This document shows, in pieces, positions 1-9,750 of a stretch of 64,000 nucleotides of DNA. Below the pieces are notes generated by a model. The model made no database searches. It was not told where the DNA came from and worked only from the letters and a program-made list of their open reading frames with translations. Position 1 is the stretch's first letter. Each line of letters begins with the position of its first letter. The stretch lies in contig CM030734.1 of NCBI GenBank assembly GCA_018127085.1, positions 310,001 through 374,000 of the forward strand, given 5' to 3'. A program made the position numbers and the translations under genes. This stretch comes from Pneumocystis sp. 'macacae' (taxonomy: Eukaryota; Ascomycota; Pneumocystomycetes; Pneumocystales; Pneumocystaceae).

Positions 1-1079
1 TTTAATATAATTTTTTTATCTGTGCCAACATTTTTAACATTATAAAATTCTCTTCCAAAAGTACATGCAAAATTCTCAAGTTTGTCTAATTTTCCTATAC
101 TATCAAATGCTTCTGCAAGATAACTCATAAGGTATGGCTGAGTAAATATTCCTGCAGCGATTCTCTTAGTATCTATTTTATGTATTCGTGGATGAGGTGC
201 TGAATCACTTCCAAGAAAAAACTTTTTATTTCCACTTGTAGCAGCATTTAAAAGTTCTTTTCTATCGGAAGGCAATTTTGCGACGGGTTTGCAATATGCA
301 TATGCATTACCTGCCCAATCATTGATTGTTAAAAAAAGATGATGAGCTGTGATGGTCCCCACGACATTATCTCCACAGATTTTGACTGCTTTTATAGCAG
401 CAGCTGTTGTACAATGTTCGAGAACAATTTTGAGTTTCGGAAATTGAGTATGCAAATTATAAAGAGTCGGTAAAAATGCATGTTCTGCCGTTAAAACAGT
501 TATATCATCGTTTCCCGAAGGACTATGAAGTTCTCCATGAATATTTAATACAAGACCATGCTTTTCCATTGCAGAAAGTGTAGGATAATATGGTTCATAG
601 CTTTCGATTCCAAACTCTGAATTCGTTGTTACGCCTTATTATATTCAATAAACCGGAATTTTTATGTATTTAAAACCTTTTGGATATGCTTTTACACCTT
701 TTTATCGTTAAATCTATTCATTTGTCTCCTTGTTAACGCTATCATTTACCCACAATTCCTACTGCTTTCGCTTGCTCAATAACAGCAGGAGTAATTTCTG
801 GACAAAGATAAAGACTCATAAGAAACGTTGTATTGCTGTCTAACGCTTCTAATTCACGCTTGTAATTTATGCACATATCAATTGTTGTAATAGGTGGTAT
901 TAAATTAGGCTTTATGTTCAATTCATCAGTAAATTATCAAAAATTCCATAAAAAAACACCATAACGTATACAACAGAGCATCCTCCAAGATGAATAGATG
1001 GAACTACTTGTTTCATCATCTCGCCTGATCTTAAATGCGTATGAAAGTCTGCGCCAGCAGACAATTCTAGGTAATCCAT
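1..1079 (-). CDS. URA4: dihydroorotase, 3' end outside window
   Basis: Dihydroorotase catalyses the third step of de novo pyrimidine synthesis, closing carbamoyl aspartate to dihydroorotate. Read on the minus strand, the protein starts MDYLELSAGADFHTHLRSGE, which contains the metal-binding HxH motif (HTH). It continues with GGCSVVYVM-PN, VKAYPKG carrying the likely carboxylated lysine, LNIHGE and LEHCTT metal-ligand histidines, and FLGSDSAPH with the catalytic aspartate. Three short introns are needed; each has GT...AG ends and restores the conserved frame, near 970-920, 750-705 and 680-635. The order of motifs matches the monofunctional URA4/PyrC type. The C-terminus is cut by the left edge after KNVGTDKKI. 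It is divergent from ARP1, with about 260 bp of shared upstream DNA. Base use is AT-rich, unlike the GC island beginning 1 kb away. Confidence 0.93.
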
Positions 1080-1338
1080 TTTTTATGATTTTGTTGAAAA
1101 TTGAGTGTAATTTACGATCAAGTCGACATATTATTTAAAACAATTTAGAAAGGAAAACGTAGAAAAATTCAGAATAAGTTATTTAGTAAGATTTACGTTG
1201 TTTTTTTGTGTTAATTCTTCTAGGCTGTTTCTTTTGTTTTTGTTTTTTTTCTCTGCAAAATATTAAATAGAAACAATATATAAAAAAAGGTGTTCTTTAT
1301 AGAAAAATATTGAGTTAAATCGGCTAAAAGCCTGTAAA
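1080..1338. promoter_or_regulatory. divergent intergenic region between URA4 and ARP1
   Basis: This 259-bp AT-rich gap separates two genes transcribed away from each other, so it must contain both promoters. It has T-rich runs around 1199-1250 and A/T-rich stretches around 1260-1320. No specific transcription-factor site is recognised. Its role as a two-way promoter is inferred from gene orientation only. Confidence 0.4.
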
Positions 1339-2835
1339 ATGGAATTTCAGGATGTGTATGGATTTGTTTCTCTGTATAAAGAAATGTTAAAATTGCTTCA
1401 GATTAACAAATCAACCCATTTGTATCGACAATGTAGTATTCTGATTATGAGCAAAGATTGAGTGTTGATGGCTGCACAGGGCTCTGGAGTTATAAAGGCT
1501 GGATTTGCTGGTGAAGATCAGCCTAAATGTTTTTTTCCATCATAGTAAAATTATAAGAACAATTGCATGAATATCTAAATAACAACACATAGTGTTGGCC
1601 GGCCAAAACATATAAGAATCATGGCAGGCGCAATTGAAGGAGACTTCTTCATAGGAAATAAATCTCAGGACCTCCGCGGCCTTCTGAAGATCAAATACCC
1701 AATAGAACATGGGATTGTCGTTGATTGGGATGATATGGAGCGAATATGGCAGTTTATATATACAGAGGAACTCAAGACCGTTTCAGAGGAGGTATACGCT
1801 GTCTCATGTGCAAAACTAGTCTTCATGCTCACTAGCACCCGGTTCTGTTGACAGAAGCACCCTTGAATCCCCGGACAAACAGGGACCAGGCTGCTCAAAT
1901 CTTTTTTGAGACTTTCAATGTACCTGCATTGTTCATGTCAATACAAGCTGTACTATCTCTCTATGCTTCAGGACGCACAACCGGCGTTGTTTTGGACTCC
2001 GGCGACGGCGTAACACATGCCGTCCCCATTTACGAAGGCTTTGCAATGCCTTCCGCCATAAGAAGAATAGACATAGCTGGCCGCGATGTAACCGAATACC
2101 TCCAGCTGCTGCTCAGAAAGTCCGGCACTGCATTCCACACAAGTGCCGAAAAAGAAATCGTCCGGATCATCAAAGAAAAATGCTCCTATGTTGCCCTCGA
2201 CCCCCGCAAAGAAGAAAAGGACTGGATCACTGCCTCCATCTCGGCCACTCACACCCATCCCAAGGGCGAGGAGTTCAAGCTCCCCGACGGAAACATCCTC
2301 CACCTTGGCGCTGAACGCTTCCGCGCACCCGAAATCCTCTTTGACCCCGAAATCATCGGCTCCGAGTACTCCGGCATCCACCACGTCGTCGTCGACGCCA
2401 TTGCCCGCGTAGACCTCGACCTCCGCAAATCCCTCTTCGGCAACATCGTCCTCTCCGGCGGCTCCACCCTGACAAGAGGTATCCGCTGTCCTGCCCTAGC
2501 CCTAGCCCTGCCCCTCAAACCCTAACCCTGTGCCCACCCCAACCCTATCCATCCAGCCCTACACACCAGCCCCAACCCTGCCCTAACACACACAGGCTTC
2601 GGCGACCGCCTCCTCTCGGAGATCCGCCGCCTCGCCGTCAAGGACGTCAAGATCAAGATCTTTGCCCCCCCCGAGAGAAAATACAGCACATGGATTGGCG
2701 GCTCCATCCTTGCGAGCCTCAGCACCTTCAGAAAGGCATGTCTGCTTCTCCCCCGCTCTCTGACCCCGCCAGATGTGGGTTAGCGCCGAGGAGTACCAGG
2801 ACGACCCCGACATCATCCACCGAAAAAGCATCTGA
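1339..2835 (+). CDS. ARP1: actin-related protein 1 (centractin)
   Basis: Arp1 forms the short actin-like filament of dynactin, which links dynein to cargo and moves nuclei along microtubules. Exons join to give [19 protein letters not shown], then [21 protein letters not shown], the long [20 protein letters not shown] block and [20 protein letters not shown]. The protein ends [20 protein letters not shown], typical of the family. The phosphate loops and the hinge glycines are present. The first exon is only 17 nt (1339-1355). At least six introns are required; the one at 2479-2595 is unusually long (117 nt) and GC-rich, and the last (2736-2772) has a GC-AG boundary. The 5' half uses AT-rich codons while the 3' half uses almost only C- or G-ending codons, although the reading frame and splice structure are continuous. 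Confidence 0.93.
2479..2595 (+). other. long GC-rich ARP1 intron with telomere-like CCCTAA-type runs
   Basis: This intron lies between the codons of STLTR and GFGDRLL. It starts GTATCC and ends ACACACAG. At 117 nt it is more than twice the usual intron length of the window. It is filled with CCCTAGCCCTAGCCCTG and AAACCCTAACCCTG, which resemble the CCCTAA strand of the TTAGGG telomere repeat. The repeats are imperfect, so this may be drift in a C-rich sequence rather than captured telomere. Confidence 0.7.
2736..2772 (+). other. GC-AG intron in ARP1
   Basis: The last ARP1 intron must be removed between LSTFRK and MWVSAEE to give the conserved C-terminus. The donor reads AAAG/GCATGT and the acceptor CGCCAG, so the intron begins with GC rather than GT. 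The remainder of the donor matches a strong GTATGT-type site with a single T-to-C change. Length is 37 nt. Confidence 0.75.
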
Positions 2836-3026
2836 CCACTGCCCGCGCACTCACACACCCGGTTGTCCCGACAACCACCCCCGGACACCCGCCGCCGTTG
2901 CCTTGCATGTCATGGACACTCTGCGCGCACCTGGCTGTCCGCACGTCCGCTGGACTGTCTATTCTCTACATACACTACTCTACACAGCCTGCTCCGCCCA
3001 CTCCGCTCCACACTGCCCACCCAGTC

Positions 3027-3052
3027 CTGTGCAGGGCCGCGGCCCTGCACAG
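3027..3052. repeat. perfect 26-bp GC-rich palindrome between convergent gene ends
   Basis: The 13-base arm CTGTGCAGGGCCG is followed directly by its exact reverse complement, so the whole 26 bp reads the same on both strands. It sits between the stop codons of ARP1 (2835) and GAPDH (3064, minus strand), 12 bp from the latter. As RNA either strand could form a very stable hairpin. A role in 3'-end formation or as a recombination substrate is possible but not shown. Confidence 0.8.
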
Positions 3053-3063
3053 CCCATGCAGCC

Positions 3064-4270
<1,207 letters not shown>

Positions 4271-4363
4271 GCAGCGGGTGTGTGCGGGGCGCGCCTTACG
4301 TGGGCACACGGCAGCACGCAGAGCGAGCGGGCAGTGGGCAGACTGAGCACTGAGTGCAGTGGG

Positions 4364-4643
4364 ATGCCGCGGGCAACAAAGGGTAGGCGGATGCAGAGAG
4401 ACGGGGCTGACAGCAGGCGTGTTGATTGAGTGGTGGGGACGAGGCAGTGGGCGAGGCTGACGGGGCAGTGACCCGACAGTGCGGCAGATCATCCTGAATC
4501 TCGACCGGCAGACACACGACATTGTGCTGGAGGACCTGGAGGAGCGGCTGCTGGTGCATGCACAGCAGATGGGGCGGATCCGTGCGGAGCTGGAGCGGGT
4601 GCTCGAGGAGAACGAGTTTGGGTCGCTGCCGGCATTTGGCTGA
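4364..4643 (+). CDS. small predicted coiled-coil protein
   Basis: No family is recognised. The clear coding part, from about 4472 to the TGA at 4641-4643, reads VRQIILNLDRQTHDIVLEDL, continues with an amphipathic heptad-like helix (LEERLLVHAQQMGRIRAELE) and ends LEENEFGSLPAFG. A first exon starting at ATG 4364 (MPRATK) joined through an intron of roughly 90 nt, with GTAGGC donor and CCGACAG acceptor, gives a protein of about 60 residues. The donor could instead be the GTGTTG some 45 nt further on. It lies only about 90 bp upstream of the divergent GAPDH start and ends 44 bp before the stop of the PQ-loop gene on the other strand. The size and helix pattern would fit a small complex subunit, but that is a guess. 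Confidence 0.5.
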
Positions 4644-4686
4644 GCGTGCTGAGCGTGCTGAGCGGGCACTGGGCGTTGGAAGCGGG

Positions 4687-5570
4687 TTAGGCGCAGGGGG
4701 GGGAGTGTGGAGAGTGGGGGAGGGCGGGGTCGGAGGGGATTCTGAGTCTGGCGGAGGCGCGTAGGGTGCGGGCAGCGCGGAGACGGAAGTAGCAGTGGCA
4801 GAGGATGATGCCGAGCTCGAGGACGATGACGGCCGAGTACGAGAGGGCGGCAAGGGAGTCGACAGCGGGCTCGAACACTGGGGTTAGCGGGGGGCGGCGA
4901 GTGGGGAGATACAGAGAGAGAGGAGGGAGAAGACGGCGCCGCCGATGTCGACAAGGAGGAAGAGAAAGGAGATGCCGCGGACAGAGCGGTGGACATAGAT
5001 GTCGTAGTATGGGGGGAGGAGGCCGATGCAGACGAGGAGAGAGGAGAGGATGCCGATGGTCTGGATGGGCCAGTGGATGGAGCGGAGGACGAGTGTCTGT
5101 GGGGTCAGAGGAGGGGAAGGAGGGCTTTATGGAGACCTTTATGGAGAGGACGGCGAGGGTTTCGAGGAGTGCAGAGGCGGCGGCAGCAGCGGTGAAGGTG
5201 GAGAGGCATTTGGGGAGGGACCATTTCTGGAGGGGTTAGTGAGGGGGAGGGGGAGGGGGATACGTTTTGGTAGTAGAGACACTGTCCCCAGGTAATGAAG
5301 CAGAGGACGGTGAAGAGCTGGGGCTGGAGCTGGAGGGGGATGTTGAAGGAGCGGGAGATGTTGTAGATGCCCATGAAGATGCCGCCGACAGACCAGAGGA
5401 GGAGCATGAGGGGCTGGAGTCCAGCAGTGTTGTGGCGGAGGTAGTTTACGATGATCTGGGGGACGAGCTGGACACACCAGAGGATCTGGGGGGTCAGAGA
5501 GGCAGGGGGAGGGTGGCCGTACGGTGCCGATTGTCCCAAGGACTGCAGCAAGCACAGGGTTGTGTGGCAT
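4687..5570 (-). CDS. PQ-loop repeat membrane protein
   Basis: PQ-loop proteins are seven-helix membrane proteins, many of them lysosomal or vacuolar transporters of amino acids. The start MPHNPVLAAVLGTIGT is joined by a short intron to ILWCVQLVPQIIVNYLRHNT, the first PQ motif with its characteristic following T-x-G-L. Next come LLLWSVGGIFMGIYNI and QPQLFTVLCFITWGQCLYYQ. A later part contains IHWPIQTIGILSSLL and LPPYYDIYVHRSVRGISFLF, which is the degenerate second PQ loop. Three introns are required. The C-terminal helix (SYSAVIVLELGIILCHCYF) is followed by a basic tail. Family membership is clear, but the substrate is unknown. Codons are strongly GC-ending. The start at 5570 is preferred because it gives the conserved N-terminus. 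Confidence 0.85.
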
Positions 5571-6842
5571 GTGCAGAGTGTGGATCTGTAGTGTTTAGGG
5601 GGGGAGGGGGTTGGAAAAGACCTGGGGTAGCAACACAAAAGAAGTCAGAGGAGCCTGGACGCTATGCAGCCTGTTGGGGCGGAGTCTGGGGCCATGTAAA
5701 TTATTTTGGTGAGTGTGGAGCAGAGCGCGTTGCCACTGCCGTGTTGCCATGGGAACGGGTTAGGGTAGCACGGTTGGGATTTGCATTGCACTGTAGTGGA
5801 AGCGTTCAGTAGATTGGGTGCCTTGGGCAGAGTCGAGTGGTGTGTTGATGTGTGCTCGGCGGGACAGGCGGAAGACGTGGTTCGGATGTATGTCTGGCAG
5901 CATTCTGCCCAAATGCTCGTTGTCAGACGGTGTTGCTGGGGCTTTTCGGCAGGGGGCTCCAAATAGGTCTGGCAGGTGCTGCAAGTGCAGACTGCCTGAA
6001 AAAACATGACAAACATGGGCGACGGTTTGACCCGGGGCGTGCTATCATGACATTGGAGTGTCTGTTGAGAAGATCGGTGGTTGTGAGTATCACACGAATT
6101 TTTTGCCTCTGAAATGGGGAAGATGGTATGCAATATCACTGGAACTGGAGAGTGCTTATGCTGCTAATTTTGCGTGGGGGGCTCAGACCTCTGCACAAAT
6201 ATTTTCATTCTGGATGTGCAAAGTAGAATTATGGATACTTTGAAGACCGTTGACCAGAATCCAGTGTTGATCCATACAAGGTGTGTAGCATTATGATTGA
6301 GACGGCTTTTTGGACAAGGAATGGACTCTGGATTGAATTGTTTTTCCTCCGTCTCATAACAAGAAATTGTGCCCATTGTTTTATCAAGATTATATTTGTA
6401 GTCCTGGGGACTCTACCTGGTAGTTTTACTTGTATACTGATTTAATTTGCATTGTTTTCAGGGTTTATCTGGAAATAATTCAGTAAAATTAAGACTATGC
6501 ATGTAATTTGGCATTTCAGGAAAGCCCCTTCAAATAGTTCTTTTATATTTTGTTTTTTAAATAACTTCTTGTTAAATATTTTCGGAATTTTTGAGTTTAC
6601 AAGTTTAAAACAGAGAAGTACTTAGTGAGGCTATTACAACGCATTTGCTTTAGTTTTTAGTTTCTGTATTCAAAGTGTCTATTATTTCATGAAAAATCTA
6701 CATATTTCATCAATTTTATCTAATTAAAAAATTTTATTCAAAAGAAATCTTAAGTTTAACATTTTAAAATATCATAAAAAAACAAGATATTCATACTTAG
6801 ATGAGTATTAATATATACTTATAAATCTTAGAAAAAAGCAAA
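5571..6842. other. gene-free transition from GC-rich to AT-rich DNA
   Basis: These 1.27 kb separate the divergent PQ-loop and MED1 genes, a much longer gap than other divergent pairs in the window (about 120-270 bp). Open frames exist on both strands but none resembles a known protein and none has a convincing intron structure. Intermediate composition between 5700 and 6400 sets it apart from the A/T-simple spacers elsewhere. At 5757-5768 there is a telomere-like GGGTTAGGGTAG. A non-coding RNA is possible but cannot be demonstrated here. Confidence 0.5.
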
Positions 6843-8518
6843 ATGACAAAAAAAGATGATATATTTGATAAATATGATTCATCTTCATCTTCAAACAAAA
6901 TACTTTTAGAGCTTGAAGAACAAATAAAAAATAATGACATAACACCTTCTGAAGTAACGGATATGTTGATTCATGCATTTGAAGAGATACAGGCCAACGA
7001 CTTTATTAATGCAGAAACATTAGAAACTCTTGGTAAAAAGGAGGGGTTTGAGTGTTTTCAAGATAAATATGAAAATGGTGTAACACTTAGTCTTGGAGGA
7101 AAAATTATTGTGATCGATGTAGTTTTAATAAAAATGTTTTATTTTAGGCTAAGACTTTTTAGATAGATTTAGAGAAATTTCCTATTTATTGGAAAGTTGT
7201 TCGTGTTACAACCACATGGGCAGATTCTTCTGGAGGGCAATACTTTTCACCATCTACAGATGCCATTCTTTTGTCTAATTTTTCAAAATCATATCGTTTA
7301 AATTCATTTAAAAGCAATTTTCAACGTCTTACATGTCTCGATCGTTTATCATCACCGCCTACATGGGATCTTTTTTCTATTATTAGATCTTTGCATTTAT
7401 CTCTTAAAAAGATTTATGATTACGAGCTTGAGATATATTTTGATGCTGAAAAAGTATTATGTGAGAAATCTGGAAAACCTGAATTCGATGTAGCAAATAT
7501 TGTAGGTTTAAGTCTTTGGTATTGGAAACAAAGACATTGTTGTTTTGTTGAACACAAGTCATGGAGAGTAATAATAGAAGCTCAAGAAAATGATCCTTCT
7601 CTTTTTTCTATTTCTTCTGCTTTTAATATTGAATGGACAAATCAGAAAGTGGATTTATTAGAGTATATTTTTTATATAATATTAAAAAAATTAATAATTT
7701 TTTAGTAATGGATACGAATGGATAACATCTTCGTCTAATTCGCCGTCTTCATCTCAGTTTGTAATGATATTGGACCCTCCTCTTGTAATCTGTTTAGAAG
7801 ATATTAAAAAAATTTGTAAAATAATCGGATTGAATGATACCTCTATTTTCTTTAAAGACGTCCAAAATGATAATGATTTAGTTTATGAAACTGTCTTGGT
7901 ATTTTTAGTATTTATATTTATCTTTTACTAATGCTATATAAGACTTCTCAATCATTACCTATACATGCAAAAAGAACAATATATTTACCTTCTTCATTAA
8001 CTCAAGATCATTTTTATATTATAGAAAAATCTACGTTATTTCCTGTATGTGTTGTAAAACGTATTCCTTTTTATCATCCTGAACATATTTATTTTGTTTT
8101 AAAGGTATATTAGTCAACAATATGTTTATGAAGTTCATTCTAATAGATACTTCGGAAGTATACTGTTCTTCAGACTCTTGTTGAAAGTTATATGAATGAT
8201 GATACTTGTAAGAATTTTTTGTTGGATCAAGTTAAATATAAAACATCTATAAAAAGCGAAACGAACATAAATATAACAACATTTTACGAAAAGGATTTAG
8301 GGATTGAAATATCGTTTTCAACAATTTACCATAATTTAAAAATAAAATTGTCAATTATAGAAAATGGACATATTATTTTAAAAGATATACAAACGAATAG
8401 ACCACTTTTTGAAAACATGATACTACAAATTGAACAAATTTTTCAAGTTTCAGAAGATCTAGGAATTTCTTGTGAATATATTAGGCAAATGCTAGAAAAG
8501 GAAAATTATTTAAAATAA
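6843..8518 (+). CDS. MED1: Mediator complex subunit 1
   Basis: Med1 belongs to the Middle module of Mediator, which links activators to RNA polymerase II. Exon 1 (6843-7118) ends in SLGGKIIVID. A 44-nt intron leads to IDLEKFPIYWKVVRVTTTWA, and later segments include SGKPEFDVANIVGLSLWYWK, VMILDPPLVI and VVKRIPFYHPEHIYF, all arranged as in fungal Med1. The final exon runs to a TAA at 8516-8518. Introns at 7119-7162, about 7673-7725 and about 7898-7942 are straightforward. The region 8105-8173 is ambiguous: a single 69-nt intron keeps the frame, but it removes an out-of-frame segment that itself looks conserved. Total length is about 470 residues, shorter than animal Med1 and in line with yeast forms. 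Confidence 0.75.
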
Positions 8519-8812
8519 TTACTATTATAATGATATATATATTTTTAGATTACTCTGTATGACAATACTCATTTTATACACTTTTACAACTATTATAAAT
8601 TTATATATTACTATATACTTAAAAAGAATAGATTATAAATTCTAATTTTTATATTTTATTTCCGATTAACGATTTTTAAAAATAAACTTTTGATCATTTA
8701 AAATAGCAAAATTAGTATTTTTAATATTGAAGAAAGTATTACATTTTATTTAAAAATATATATTTTTAGATTCAATTCAAAAAAAATATACTTAAAGCTT
8801 TATAAATTTGAA

Positions 8813-9519
8813 ATGCCACGTTGTAAGTAAATCACCATAAATGAAATTTAATTGAATTATATAAATAAGATTATTGTGATTATTGTGATGTATTTCTAAC
8901 ACATGATTCTGCTTCTGTTAGAAAAGCTCATAATGCAGGAAAAAATCATATTACAAATGTTCGAGAATATTATCAAGGTAAAATTACATTATAATATGAT
9001 TTTGAACCAATATATTAGAAATAAGCCATGAAAAAGCGCAAAATGTTATCGACTCTATAACTAGAGCCTATGAGAACCAACAAATTATGCCACCAGTTCC
9101 TGGAATGTTCCCTCATCCTATAATGTCCGGGGTACCACGTACGATTCAGAAAATATTTATATTTTTCACTAATGTATAGCACCGCCAATATCTGGTATTC
9201 CAGGGGGGTTACCTGGTAAATTGCTGTATAATTTTACTTATAAATCTAATAATTTGTTAGCACGTTCTGGTATGCTTGATACATCTTTACCACCGCCTAT
9301 ACCCGGAATGCCATTTCCGCCACCATTTGGAGTGCCGCGTATATATAAATGTTTTACCAGAATAGATTATCTTAATTATTTATAGCTCGCTTAAATTTGC
9401 CGTTTTCTGGAGGATTCGTTCCATTGCCTATTCCGCCACCAGGTATGCCTCAGGCTCAACCTAATCAACAACCTCCATTTGTATCTCAAAATATACCACG
9501 ACCCACTCCGCCAATTTGA
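8813..9519 (+). CDS. U1 snRNP protein C
   Basis: U1-C stabilises pairing of U1 snRNA with 5' splice sites. Exon 1 is only ten nucleotides (ATG CCA CGT T, 8813-8822), followed by a GTAAGT intron to 8869. The joined protein begins [20 protein letters not shown] and continues [18 protein letters not shown]. That is the U1-C C2H2 zinc finger, with the two cysteines and two histidines in place. After the finger come a helical segment ([19 protein letters not shown]) and a proline/glycine/methionine-rich tail ([25 protein letters not shown]), as in other species. Four further introns interrupt the tail, each restoring the proline-rich frame. The tiny first exon is easy to miss in automated annotation. 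The stop is TGA 9517-9519. Confidence 0.95.
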
Positions 9520-9750
9520 ATAATTTATGTACTTGAATAAAAACTTTTTAAAAAATAAAAATATTTACGCTTATAATCATAAAATATTTTTATAATATTT
9601 TATTGCTAATAGTTATATAAGAAATATTCAAAAACATTTTAGCTATTTTGCAAATAATAATAATAATTTACTATATTATTTAGGAAATTAATATTTACGA
9701 CATAAATCTAATAAATATGTATTATATCTCAAGAAATTTTTTAGCTTTGT

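Noticed and set aside
5645..6139. A 164-residue open frame on the minus strand
   Set aside because: No recognisable domain, odd His/Cys/Thr-rich composition and no intron structure; it lies in the transition zone where long frames occur by chance.
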